Made by a program: the position numbers and the translations under genes. The notes under the pieces are model-generated. The model was not told the DNA's origin. It saw only the letters and a program-made list of their open reading frames with translations, and made no database searches. Positions 17,217-26,222 of a stretch of 64,000 bases of DNA are shown here, in pieces. Location of the stretch: assembly GCA_963724495.1 (NCBI GenBank), contig CAVRUZ010000006.1:62001-126000 (forward strand), in the 5' to 3' direction. The number at the start of each line of letters is the position of its first letter. The first letter of the stretch is position 1. This stretch comes from CAVRUZ01 sp963724495. Its GTDB lineage: Bacteria; Actinomycetota; Actinomycetes; Propionibacteriales; DAIQRJ01.

Positions 17217-18625
17217 GCACCGCCGCCGCGATCTACGTCCGCATCTCCCGCGACGCCGAGGGAGCAGGACTCGGCGTCAAGCGCCAGAGCGGCGAGTGCG
17301 AGGCACTGGTCAAGAAGCTCGGCTGGACGGTCGCCGGCGTCTACGAGGACAACGACGTGAGCGCGACCAAGGGCAAGCCACGCTCGGCCTACCAGCGCAT
17401 GATGCGGGACGTCGAGAGCGGCAGAATTCAGGCCGTCGTCGTGTGGGACGTCGACCGGCTCACCCGCACGCCGCGAGAGCTGGAGGACGTGATCGACCAC
17501 GCCGACCGGATCGGGCTGAAGCTCGCCAGCGTGGGCGGTGACATCGACCTGGCCACGGCGCAGGGCCGGATGATGGCGCGGATGAAGGGCACCGTCGCTC
17601 GATACGAGACCGACCAGGCAGCGCGCCGGATCAGGGAGAAGCACAAGGAGCTGGCCGCCAGCGGCAAGCACAACGGGCCGCGACCGTTCGGGTGGGACTT
17701 CGGCCCGGACAAGAAGCTCGTCATCAACCCTGCCGAGGCTGCCGTCGTGCGCGAGTGCGTCGAGCGTGTGCTGAGCGGGGAGGCCATCTTGAAGGTGTGC
17801 AACGACCTGAACAGCCGGGGCATCCTCACCAGCACCGGCAGGCCGTGGCGCGCCCAAGGCCTGCGGCGGATGCTGCTGGAGTGGCGCAACTGCGGCGTCC
17901 GAACCCACAACGGCAAGGAGGTTGGGCCGGGGCAGTGGGACCCGATCATCACCCGAGAGACGCACGAGCGTGTGGTTGCTCTGCTGACCGATCCGGCTCG
18001 CGTCACCAACAACCGAGGCACCGAAGCCAAGTACCTGCTGACATCCCTGGCCCACTGCGGCGAGTGCGGTGGCTACGTCGTCGGCACCGCAGAGTTCACG
18101 TACAAGCTCAAGAACGGCACCACCCGGCACTACCCCCACTCCTACAAGTGCCCGCACGCGGGCTGCATGAAGGTGACGAGGGGCATGGCCGACGTCGACG
18201 CCCACGTCACCGGCGTCATCCTGGGCGTGCTCGAGCGGGACGGTGTGCGGCTGCTGGGCGGCAACCCGAGAGCCGCCGAGTCGGCCAGGACCCGGATCGC
18301 TGAGTTGGAGGCCAAGCTGGCACTCGCGGCGGACCAGTTCGCCGACGACGTGATCACCGGCGAGCAGCTGAAGCGGATCAGCGATCGGCTCCGGCCGCAG
18401 CTCGAAGCCGAGCGGAAGCGGCTCGCCCAGGCCCAGCCCGCGTCGGCCCTGGCGGAGTTCGCCGGGCCGGGGGTCCGGGAGGCCTGGGAGCAGGCCGACG
18501 TCGAGAAGAGGAAGGCGCTGATTCGCCTGCTGGGTATGAGGATCACGATCAACCGAGTCGGGCCGGGGCGAGGCCGCGTGTACGACCCGGACTCGGTGAC
18601 GATCGAGTGGCCCTCTTCGGACTGA
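17213..18625 (+). CDS. Large serine recombinase / integrase
   Basis: 470 residues. The N-terminal resolvase-like catalytic domain (about 1–150) starts AAIYVRISRDAEGAGLGVKRQ with the catalytic Ser in YVRIS and the arginine-bearing segments VVWDVDRLTRTPRELEDV. The recombinase DNA-binding domain follows (about 165–260, PFGWDFG), then a zinc-ribbon domain (CGECGGYV, CPHAGCMKV) and a coiled coil (about 365–415). The length and domain order fit phage and element integrases such as that of phiRv1. It should integrate the surrounding element between attP and attB without host factors. A GTG at 17204 is an alternative start. Confidence 0.93.
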   Translation: MSTAAAIYVRISRDAEGAGLGVKRQSGECEALVKKLGWTVAGVYEDNDVSATKGKPRSAYQRMMRDVESGRIQAVVVWDVDRLTRTPRELEDVIDHADRIGLKLASVGGDIDLATAQGRMMARMKGTVARYETDQAARRIREKHKELAASGKHNGPRPFGWDFGPDKKLVINPAEAAVVRECVERVLSGEAILKVCNDLNSRGILTSTGRPWRAQGLRRMLLEWRNCGVRTHNGKEVGPGQWDPIITRETHERVVALLTDPARVTNNRGTEAKYLLTSLAHCGECGGYVVGTAEFTYKLKNGTTRHYPHSYKCPHAGCMKVTRGMADVDAHVTGVILGVLERDGVRLLGGNPRAAESARTRIAELEAKLALAADQFADDVITGEQLKRISDRLRPQLEAERKRLAQAQPASALAEFAGPGVREAWEQADVEKRKALIRLLGMRITINRVGPGRGRVYDPDSVTIEWPSSD

Positions 18626-18802
18626 GAATCGGCCTTGTAGATACGCCGCCCCGACATGGTGTTGAGGTCGCGCTGAATCGGTTCTGTTCTCCGGCGGTCA
18701 TTGACACCTGATCAAGCGAGCGGGAGAGTGCTGAGGAGGCCTTTCGGACAGGTACGGCCCAATCCGAGCCGCTCCAGACGCCCAACGGCTGAAGGAGAAG
18801 TC

Positions 18803-19307
18803 ATGCGCACGACGCAAAGATGGGCGCTCCTGGGTGCGGTCCTGGGGTGCTTGGTGGCTATGGGTCTAGTGGCCCCGGCGAATGCTGCGGGCTACACCCA
18901 GATCTCGGGGAGCGCCTACTACGACGACGCGGCCGGTACAGAGTGCGGGACGCCGCCCGAGGGGTTCTCAGACTTCACAGCGCTGGTCCTGCACGGCGAC
19001 CTTGAGGGCTGCCTCTACACGGACACGCTGGACTCTAAGGACGCGCCGTCCGGGGTCTACCAGGAGACCGGCCGGGAGATGATCGTTGCCAGCCTGAACG
19101 GCGGACCGGTGGGGACGTTCACGACGACCTACCGGTTCGAGTCAAAGTGGAGCCCGGAACGGCGTGGAGCTCAAGGGCCGCTGCCAGCACCCGATCGCGG
19201 CGGGCTCGGGGACCGGCGGGTTCGCGGGCGCGAGTGGACGGCTTGACTTCAAGGACGACGTCGAAAACGCGGTGTTCTACTACCGGGGGCACATCAGGCT
19301 CGGCTGA
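18803..19307 (+). pseudogene. Secreted protein of unknown function, frame-shifted near 19160
   Basis: The ATG has an AAGGAGA ribosome site. A clear signal peptide (TQRWALLGAVLGCLVAMGLVAPANA) precedes the mature part GYTQISGSAYYDDAAGTEC. Reading continues to SKWSPE near 19160, after which the original frame becomes low-complexity while the +1 frame gives NGVELKGRCQHPIAAGSGTG … VENAVFYYRGHIRLG and stops at 19307. The joined product would be about 167 residues with a beta-rich look and several Cys. Either a pseudogene or a one-base sequencing error. It sits between integrase and replication genes, as an accessory (moron-like) gene of the element. Confidence 0.6.
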
Positions 19308-20057
19308 CGCAAACCCAGACACCGCCTCCGTTCCGCCGGGCGGTGCTCTCCAGCGGAAGTGGCGGTCCCTCGCCCGAGGCGGGCCTCTCCCGTCTACCGG
19401 CTGGTGGTGTGGGTAACGGGGGCGGGGAGGCGCTCCGAGAGGGTTCAGGTTTGGTCGACAAGGGCCGACGATGGTGGTGACCGCTGAGCCGCCGTCGCTC
19501 GGCCCTGTTCGTTGTTCGGGGGTGTCACCCGCTGGCCCGGTACGGGCCGGTTCGCCTGGTCGGCCTGGCTGGGAAACCTCACGGCCCTTGTGACAGCTGG
19601 CTACCTCTCGGCCCGATACTCGCTCCCGACCCCAACAACCCTGCTGTGGTTCCAGGTAAGGGGATTCTCGGTGTTTCTGCGCTGCCGCGCAGAAGCCTAA
19701 CCCCACCAACACAGGTCGCACCGCTAGGCGCGCCAGAGCGCCCTCGCTGCCCCGGTGCGCTGTCGCCGCCGGGGCACCGCCGCGATCTGGCCGCGGAGGC
19801 TGCCCCGGTACGGGCTGGCCCGGGCTGGTCTTCAGCCGCGTGTCATCGGGCAGAGAGGCTTGGGCCTCAAGCAACGCTAGAGGTGCAAGTAATCCCTTAT
19901 ATAGCAGGAGATTCCCAGCGCGGCGGGTAGCCGAAGCCCACTTGGCCAGGTAAGCTTCACTTCAAGTCAATCAAACCCAGCGCCAACAACACTCCGAGCC
20001 ACCGGTACCCGCAAACCCAGAACTCCGTAGAGCGCGCACACCTACGGAGTTCTTGTC
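19308..20057. other. Non-coding stretch inside the element
   Basis: 750 bp without a convincing gene in any frame. It contains two related CGGTACGGGC-type segments (near 19538 and 19803), an AT-rich spot cttatatagcagg at 19889–19901 that could be a −10 region for the rightward genes, and the RBS-overlapping hairpin at its right end. Confidence 0.5.
20021..20051 (+). promoter_or_regulatory. 10-bp hairpin covering the ribosome site of the next gene
   Basis: AACTCCGTAG (20021–20030) and CTACGGAGTT (20042–20051) are perfect complements separated by 11 nt. The second arm contains the GGAG ribosome site for the ATG at 20058. Folding of the mRNA would hide the site, so this may limit translation of the replication genes; it could instead be an operator or a terminator. 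Confidence 0.55.
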
Positions 20058-20285
20058 ATGTCCCAAGCAGAAGTCATCCGGGCACGCAACAAGCTCGCCA
20101 ACGCGAGCCGCCTCTATGGAGGCCGCACCCCCGACCCCGAGGAAGTCGCCGAAGCTCGCCGCGAGCTGGCCGTTGCCAAGATGCAGCGGGCGATCGAAGA
20201 CGCAGTCGCCGCAGCCCCACCCCTCACTGACGAGCAGCGCGCCAGCGTCATCGCGTTGCTGAGCGGTGGTGGGAATCGTGTCTAG
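20058..20285 (+). CDS. Small helical protein of actinobacterial integrative elements
   Basis: 75 residues beginning MSQAEVIRARNKLANASRLYGG, with a second helical half (EVAEARRELAVAKMQRAIEDAVAAAPPLTDEQRASVIALL). This type of short protein (LANA … PEEVAEARRELAVAK … APPLTxEQ) is frequent just before replication genes in actinobacterial plasmids and integrated elements; its function is unknown. It overlaps the next reading frame by 8 nt and starts the replication gene string. Confidence 0.7.
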   Translation: MSQAEVIRARNKLANASRLYGGRTPDPEEVAEARRELAVAKMQRAIEDAVAAAPPLTDEQRASVIALLSGGGNRV

Positions 20286-20728
20286 CAACGATGAAGGCCG
20301 CCCCCGCGGACCAGAGGCGGCCCCTCCAACATCATCGGACAACGAGGCCAAGCTTACCCGCCTTCCCTACTGGGAAGGTAGGCAACGCGCCGTGTGCGTT
20401 GAGCTTTCGCCCCATGTCGACCCGTACAGGCTGCCAGGGTACGACCCGAAGTACGTGCGAGCGCGGAGCGACGTCGGGTGGGTGCTGTTCGCCTTCTCCT
20501 GGCCAGGGGCAATGCCCGACTGCGTCGTGTTGCTGGATCACCGTCCTCCCCCCGACAGCGGCGGGTTCGTTCTCCCGGGACGACCCCAACGTCGTTGGCT
20601 ACTTCCACGGCTCCGACTGCAACCTCACGAAGTGGGTGGCCAATCCGGCCGGCGAGCAACAGGACTGTCAGCGCGTAACCGCTGGAGGCTTGTTCCCGGT
20701 GCGCGTGCTGCCGGAGCCACCGCGATGA
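20278..20728 (+). pseudogene. Element protein of unknown function, frame-shifted near 20565
   Basis: A GTG at 20278 opens VSSNDEGRPRGPEAAPP … VGWVLFAFSWPGAMPDCVVLLDHRPP in one frame. From about 20565 the coding pattern moves to the +1 frame (SFSRDDPNVVGYFHGSDCNLTKWVAN …) and ends at 20728 with TGA overlapping the next ATG (ATGA). That exact overlap supports the second frame as the true 3' end. The joined product is about 149 residues; I do not recognise the family. Confidence 0.5.
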
Positions 20729-22772
20729 CCGGCCCATACGCCGACGCGGCGGCCACCTACCTCGACGGTGGCTTCTACCCGATCCCCCTGCCGATCGGAG
20801 AGAAGTCCCCTCCGCCTACGGGCTTCACTGGCTACCTGGGTGCGTGTGTGACCGCCGAGGACGTTGCCAGGTGGTCGAAGGGACGACGTAACGTCGGGCT
20901 CAGGCTTCCCGAGATTGTCCTCGGCATCGACGTGGACAACTACGACGGCAAGTCCGGTGGAGCTACCTTCCGAGCTACCGAAGAACGTCTGGGCGCGTTG
21001 CCTCCGACATGGCGCTCGACGTCGCGTCCGGCCGATCGCGTCAGTGGCATCCGCCTGTACCGAGTGCCTCCTGGCCGCTCTTGGGCCGATGAGGTTGGGC
21101 CAAATGTTGAGGTCATCCACCACGGCCACCGCTTCGCCGTGGCGGCGCCATCCTTGCACCCGGAAGGACGGACGTACGGCTGGTTCAACCCCGACGGGCT
21201 GCCCGACGAGTTCCCGCGTGTCGCGGACCTGCCCGACCTGCCCAAAGCGTGGGTCGCGGAGCTCGACCGGGGGTCCGTCACCGACCGCACCGCCAAGGTG
21301 GACCTCAAGGAAGGCGACGTTGGCCGCTGGTTGGAGGCGCTGCCGGCCGGTGGGCCGTGCCGGGCTCTCGCAGGCGAGTTGGACGCGGCGGAGAACGACT
21401 TCAGCGGCGACGGGTCGCGTCACGGCATCGCGCTTCGGCACGTTCTACGAATCGTTCGACACGGCGAGCAGGGGCACGTCGGCGCGCACGCTGCGCTGGA
21501 CACGCTGGAGTCGATGTGGCTCGCGGCGCTTTCGCACCGCGAGCCGGGCCACGGGGAGTGGGAGCGGATGGTGTCGGGAGCTGTTGGGATGGCGCTCGGC
21601 AGCCCTACGGCCGACGCTGACAGGGGATGCTGCAGCGACCCGGCCGACGACTTCGCTGTAGAGACAGGCGATCCGAACGATGAGCTTCACGACCTGCTCT
21701 CGATCCTGGACCCCGACCGGCCACCCCGCCGCTGGCTCTGGGAGGACGTCATTCCAGCAGGCGACGCGGCGAGCATCATCGCTCCGGGAGGTACCGGCAA
21801 GTCGTTGCTGGTGCTGGCGCTGTGCATGGCCCTGGTGTCGGGCAAGCCGGACTTCATCGGCCGGAAGCTCGACTTCGACGGGCGCATCTTGTACCTCGAC
21901 AGGGAGAACAGCGAGGACGACTGGGCCGAGCGGCTCACCGACCTCGGCTGGACCAGGAGTCGATCGCGTCGGTCTACCCGCACCGGTTCAAGCCTCTGGG
22001 CATGACTCCCCTCCGCGGCCTGGACACCGCGGAGGGAGCCGCGCAGCTGAAGGCGATGGTGGCCCGCCATGGCATCGGTCGGGGCGACCTGCTGGTGCTG
22101 GACTCCACCCAGCGCGTGACCGAGGGCGAGGAGAACAGCAACGACACCATCCGGCTGCTCGTCAACCACGTCGGGACCTGGCTCAAGGCAGCCGGCATCA
22201 CGGTGATCCGGACGGACAACACCGGCTGGGATGACAGCCGCGAACGGGGTGCGTCGGCCAAGCGTGATGACGTGGGATACGCGCTGATGCTCAAGCCTGT
22301 GAAGCCGAACACCTTCCGGCTCGTGAACACCAAGCACCGCAGCAAGGGACGCGCCGACGATCTGACGTTCGTCCGCGGCGTCGACGAGCATGGCCGACTG
22401 ATGTTCGCCCAGGTGACGACCGACGCGGACCTGCGCAACGCCGACGCTCTGCCAACCCACCAGCAGGACACGTTGCTCCGCGTCTGGATGCTTACCAACC
22501 CGACCGACCCCCGGTACGAGAGCGATGCGGTGGCCCAGGAGCGGGCGCTGTCGGGCGTCACCGGCAAGACCGACCTGAAGCGCAACGGGCTGGAGCAGTT
22601 GGTGAAGGACGGCTATCTGCACAAGGTGCCGTACACCAACAAGGACGGCTCCGAGAGCACTCGGTCGCCGGGGATCGCGGTGGCCCAGGCCGGTCGCGAC
22701 TGGATCGCCGAGCAGGGCGACTGGGCCGACGTTCGGCTGGAAGAAATCGCGTTGAGAGTGGGCGGGAAATGA
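20725..22772 (+). CDS. Prim-Pol/AAA helicase replication protein (frame-shifted near 21945)
   Basis: The N-terminal ~200 residues are a bifunctional primase–polymerase domain: YLDGGFYPIPLPIGEKSPP, the metal-binding IDVDNYDG and HHGHRFAVAAPSLHPEGRTYGW. The central part is a RepA-like ATPase with Walker A IIAPGGTGKS (about residue 355) and ILYLDREN. Near 21945 the frame must change (GGCTGG probably for GGCCTGG), after which LLVLDSTQRV (Walker B-like), the rest of the ATPase and a C-terminal winged-helix-like segment follow to 22772. Uninterrupted it would be about 682 residues. It would initiate replication of the excised element. Single missing C: error or true mutation cannot be told apart here. 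Confidence 0.8.
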
Positions 22773-23089
22773 GCGTCGAACGTCCGCCCCGAACAGGGGC
22801 GGATGGCCGACGTCCGCCCCTGTTCGGGGCGGATGCTCCAGCAGGGGCGGATAAGGGGCGGACCCTTCTCGCCCGCTCGGTATCCGCCCAGGTGAGGCCA
22901 CCTATGAGCATCCGCCCCTCATCCGCCCCCCCTCCGCCCCGAGGGGCGGGGAGCCCACTCATACCGACACCCGCCCCCGACCCCGGTCTCTATGACCGGG
23001 TCGAAGGGGCGGATGCGGTGAGGGCTGGTTGGAAACGAACTACTCACCTGGTCTGGGAACACCGATCACACAAGGAGTCAGCAGCATGA
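22769..23089 (+). CDS. Proline/arginine-rich ORF chained to its neighbours by ATGA overlaps
   Basis: 106 codons. The ATG overlaps the stop of the replication gene and the TGA overlaps the next gene's ATG, both as ATGA, which argues for real translation. The protein is low-complexity (RPPRTGADGRRPP, PSSAPPPPRGAGSPLIP) because the DNA is filled with GGGGCGGA/TCCGCCCC motifs. It may be a small linker protein that lies over a cis-acting site, or a non-functional frame carried by the repeats. No family recognised. Confidence 0.45.
   Translation: MSVERPPRTGADGRRPPLFGADAPAGADKGRTLLARSVSAQVRPPMSIRPSSAPPPPRGAGSPLIPTPAPDPGLYDRVEGADAVRAGWKRTTHLVWEHRSHKESAA
22784..23014. repeat. Cluster of GGGGCGGA palindromes (candidate replication origin)
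   Basis: Ten perfect copies of GGGGCGGA or its complement start at 22784, 22797, 22814, 22827, 22845, 22856, 22912, 22923, 22934 and 23007, with near copies at 22884 and 22944. The first four form two 21-bp hairpins: TCCGCCCC, a 5-nt loop (GAACA, then TGTTC), GGGGCGGA. The second hairpin is the exact reverse complement of the first. Position directly after the replication gene and the iteron-like density suggest the binding region for the initiator. Confidence 0.8.
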
Positions 23090-23460
23090 GCGTGAGCAAC
23101 AGCTACAACATCTGTCCTACCTGCGGTGGCGGCCAGCTACCCGATCACCCGGCCGGAGTCCTGGCCTGGCAACACCGGTTCGGCTGCCCCATCCGGAACG
23201 CCGAGGCTACGAGGCTCGCAGCCGACCGAGCGACAGCTAAGACCTACCGGCGAGCGTTCCGACGACCGGCCACGAACACCGAGCGGCAGCTACTCGGCAT
23301 CCTGGTCAACTCGTCGCTGCCGACCGACCTCACGACGACCGTTGTTCCTTTGTCGGACAACGTCATCCGTCGCCGCTGGCCGCAGTTGGAGCGACCCCCG
23401 CTCCCCGACGACGAGGACGAGCTCGCCGACGAGGTTGCCCAACCGACCGAGGCCTGGTGA
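23086..23460 (+). CDS. Small zinc-ribbon-like element protein
   Basis: 124 residues from the ATG with AAGGAG ribosome site. The N-terminus has CPTCGGGQLPDHP followed by a third Cys (FGCPIRN), suggesting a CxxC…H…C metal site. The middle is Arg-rich (ADRATAKTYRRAFRRPATNTERQLL) and the C-terminus acidic. Short proteins of this kind occur in actinobacterial integrative elements next to replication genes; the role is unknown, DNA binding is plausible. Confidence 0.6.
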   Translation: MSVSNSYNICPTCGGGQLPDHPAGVLAWQHRFGCPIRNAEATRLAADRATAKTYRRAFRRPATNTERQLLGILVNSSLPTDLTTTVVPLSDNVIRRRWPQLERPPLPDDEDELADEVAQPTEAW

Positions 23461-23635
23461 CCACCAGTGGGCCACCAGAACTTCGGAGCCCTCCGCGACG
23501 GGGCTGCGCCGGTACCCCCGCCGGTACCCCCAGGTCCCACACCCCTGTGGAGGACGGCCTCTGATCGGCCCTCCATGTCCCCTCTCACGTCCTTACTGGC
23601 CTACCCCTGGCCCCTACCCTCAACGGAGTTTTTTG

Positions 23636-23860
23636 ATGACTAACTGGACCGATGATTCAGCCCTGCAACAACTCCTGCCATACGTGGAGGAAGCGATCGA
23701 CGCGCAGCCGGTTCACGTGGCCGACCAGCTGCGAGCCGCGTTCCACGACGGCAAGACCCAACTTCGCATCGACCAGTCGGCGGTCGCGCCGGTAGTCGTG
23801 GTGCTGATCGATGGCTACGAGGTTGCCGAGGTCGACGTGAGGAACCTATTGCCTGACTGA
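23636..23860 (+). CDS. Small protein of unknown function (element)
   Basis: 74 residues starting MTNWTDDSALQQLLPYVEEAID. Predicted helix followed by beta strands (TQLRIDQSAVAPVVVVLIDGYEVAEVDV), ending at a normal stop. The ATG has an ACGGAG ribosome site at 6–11 nt. Codon use is normal for the window, so it is likely real, but I do not recognise the family. Confidence 0.55.
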   Translation: MTNWTDDSALQQLLPYVEEAIDAQPVHVADQLRAAFHDGKTQLRIDQSAVAPVVVVLIDGYEVAEVDVRNLLPD

Positions 23861-24126
23861 CGATTCCGCACGTTGTCACCGGATTCCCCAGGTATAGTTG
23901 GGTGTGCCAGGCCCGCATCACTCCCAGCACCACCGTGGGACCCGCTGCACCCTGGTCGTACCCCGCGTTTTGAGCACACCCGCTGCACCCACGTCACGAC
24001 CCGCCAGCACTCCCCCCGCGGACCCGCTGGCACTCGTACCTGGCCCGCATGCACTGGCTCCGCGATCGGTGACGACACCCATGTTCATCGCGCCCAGGGC
24101 GCACGTCACGGAATCGAGTACCCCCC

Positions 24127-25434
24127 ATGCAAAATGAAGGACTACTCCGGCTGTACCGGAGCAAGGAGAACGCTGTAGCGCAGCGCAAGGCGCTCGTCGA
24201 AGAACACCGAGGCGGCGACCGGCTGACGGTCGAAGAGGATTCGGCCTTCAAGCAGCTCAGCCAGCAGATCAAGGACTACAGCGAGCGCATCGCTGAGATG
24301 GAGCAGCAGGACGAGCGTCTGGCCGCTGCCAACCAGGCGGCACGGCGCACCAACGGCGGAACGCGCAGCAGCGCTGTGTATGGCCGCGAGTCGCGGTCCA
24401 GCTACTTCGCTGACCTGGTGGCGATGGCCCGGCAGACCGCCGACTACGACGCCAGGGAGCGGCTCACCAACTACGACCAGGAGCAGCGCGACCTCAACCG
24501 GGCCGACGGCTCCGGCGGGCAGTTCGTACCGCCGCTGCACCTCGTCGACCAGTTCGTGGGCGTGCCCCGGCCTGGTCGCGTGACGGCTGATCTGCTGACG
24601 CGGCGTCCTCTGCCTCCCAACACCGACGTCATCAACATCCCGAAGATCGTTACCGGAACAGCGACGGCGATCCAGCCGGCAGACAACGACCCGGTGCAGG
24701 AGGTCGACCTGACCGACACGACCATCGCCGCCCCGGTACGCACCATCGCTGGGCAGCAGGACGTGGCGCTCCAACTGCTCGACCAGTCGCCGATCAGCTT
24801 CGACGACATCATCCTGGCCGACCTGCTTGCGGACTACTCCCGCAGGCTCGACCTCCAGGTCCTCACCGGCACCGGCTCGACCGGGCAGCTGTTGGGCCTC
24901 CAGAACGTGTCGGGCATCGAGACGGTCACCTGGACGTCGGCCAGCCCGACCGCGGTCGAGTTCCAGAAGCGTGTCGCTGACGCGGTGTCGCGCATCTCTG
25001 GCTCGCTGTTCTCGTCGCCCAACGCCATCGTGATGCACCCCCGGCGCTGGGCCTGGCTGCTGACGCAGAACGACACCAACGACAGGCCGCTGATCGTGCC
25101 GGAGACGGCCGGACCGTCGAACGCGCAGGGTCTGTTGGTGGCTGGCGCGGAGGGTCGCGTCGGCACGTTCGCCGGGCTTCCCGTTTATGTCGACGGTGGC
25201 ATCGCGACCAACACCGGCGCGGGCAGCAACCAGGACGTCGTGCTCGTGCTGAACACGAACGAGACGTACCTGTACGAGTCGACCGTCCGCACGCGGGTGC
25301 TGCCGGAGGTGCTCTCAGGGACCCTCACGGTGCGTATCCAGCTGTACGCATACGTGGCCCTGGCTACCCGGCAGGCCAAGTCGATCGCGGTGATCTCGGG
25401 CACCGGCCTCACGCCGCCCGTCTTCACCTGGTGA
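24127..25434 (+). CDS. HK97-type phage major capsid protein
   Basis: 435 residues. An N-terminal coiled-coil scaffold (LLRLYRSKENAVAQRKALVEEH … QQIKDYSERIAEMEQQ, about 1–70) is followed by the HK97 capsid fold (about 120–435), with GGQFVPPLHLVDQFVG, PVRTIAGQQDVALQLLDQSP, LDLQVLTGTG, AIVMHPRRWAWLL and a typical P-domain ending. The family usually needs a protease to remove the N-terminal delta domain; no protease gene is nearby. As the only virion gene in the element it suggests a satellite that makes its own shell and takes other parts from a helper. No clear ribosome site precedes the ATG. Confidence 0.92.
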   Translation: MQNEGLLRLYRSKENAVAQRKALVEEHRGGDRLTVEEDSAFKQLSQQIKDYSERIAEMEQQDERLAAANQAARRTNGGTRSSAVYGRESRSSYFADLVAMARQTADYDARERLTNYDQEQRDLNRADGSGGQFVPPLHLVDQFVGVPRPGRVTADLLTRRPLPPNTDVINIPKIVTGTATAIQPADNDPVQEVDLTDTTIAAPVRTIAGQQDVALQLLDQSPISFDDIILADLLADYSRRLDLQVLTGTGSTGQLLGLQNVSGIETVTWTSASPTAVEFQKRVADAVSRISGSLFSSPNAIVMHPRRWAWLLTQNDTNDRPLIVPETAGPSNAQGLLVAGAEGRVGTFAGLPVYVDGGIATNTGAGSNQDVVLVLNTNETYLYESTVRTRVLPEVLSGTLTVRIQLYAYVALATRQAKSIAVISGTGLTPPVFTW

Positions 25435-25437
25435 ACC

Positions 25438-25483
25438 TCGGTGGCGGCCAGCGAGAGGTCGCTCGTGCCCTGGCCGCCACCGA
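25438..25483 (+). terminator. Strong hairpin after the capsid gene
   Basis: TCGGTGGCGGCCAG (25438–25451) and CTGGCCGCCACCGA (25470–25483) are perfect 14-bp complements, beginning 4 nt after the capsid stop codon. A second hairpin (GGTGGGCG / CGCCCACC, 25497–25519) follows. There is no T-run, as is common for actinobacterial terminators. Confidence 0.7.
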
Positions 25484-25627
25484 GCACCAACCTGGGGGTG
25501 GGCGTCAACGTCGCCCACCGCGTCGCTTGTTTGAGCATTCCGTTCGCGGCGGTGGGATCGAAGGCAGGAGAGGGTGCACTCCTTTCTGGCCCGTAGACCC
25601 GGCCTGCGCCCACCCCCACCGCGCGTG

Positions 25628-25978
25628 CTACTCGCAGGCTGCCGCCGCGGCAGGGATCGCCGCCTCGAGGGCCGCGAAGTCGAGGTGCGAGATCGGCTTG
25701 TTGCCGCCCGTTGGTCCAGCCATCACGCCGTGCGCGTTGATCAGCGTGCTGGTAGTGACGCCTGTGGCGTCGGCCAGGATCTCGGCTCCGGCCGGGCAGA
25801 AGCCCTCCGACGCAGCGATCGCACCGAAGGACACGAAGCCATTCGAGCCCGCGCGCCCTGCGTCCGCGTTCGGGTTCGGGTTGTTGAAGTAGCAGAAGTG
25901 CGCACTCGCCGAGGTGGCGGTGAGCACGACGGTCGCGGCGGCGACGGCAGCGATGGTAGACAGGCGGCGGACAAGCAT
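25628..25978 (-). CDS. Secreted HFCY-family protein, paralogue 1
   Basis: 116 residues. A signal peptide (RRLSTIAAVAAATVVLTATSASA) is followed by HFCYFNN, so signal peptidase cleavage after ASA would leave His as residue 1. Further conserved blocks shared with the paralogue at 30069 are GFVSF, an ILADATGV segment, NAHGVMAG, ISHLDF and a C-terminal AC. Three Cys and three His are common to both. The fold and function are unknown. The gene has an AAGGGG-type ribosome site and its own long AT-rich leader; whether it belongs to the mobile element or to the host Tad region is unclear. Confidence 0.75.
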   Translation of the reverse strand: MLVRRLSTIAAVAAATVVLTATSASAHFCYFNNPNPNADAGRAGSNGFVSFGAIAASEGFCPAGAEILADATGVTTSTLINAHGVMAGPTGGNKPISHLDFAALEAAIPAAAAACE

Positions 25979-26222
25979 GGGGAACCCCTTCGTGGTCGGA
26001 CAGGTGTCCTCACACTGCGGCTCGCCCCCAAGGCTGTCAAGGCTCGTTGTGATCCTGTTACGGCCTCCCAATACACTAAAATGTCACTCACAGTCACACT
26101 CTCGTGTGGTCGTTCCGCGCTTATCGGAGATTTCAACATGTTATGGCGCGGCTATAGACAGGAATGGATACTCACTGTTACCGTCCTGTGGATAATTCTC
26201 CTGCCAGCTCGGAGGCACTTCT

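Noticed and set aside
19512..19700. 62-codon frame in the element's non-coding stretch
   Set aside because: No ribosome site and no coding pattern in third positions; probably random.
23467..23643. 58-codon GTG frame between two small element genes
   Set aside because: Pro-rich with a GTACCCCC-type repeat, weak ribosome site, and no support beyond being open; I leave it unassigned.
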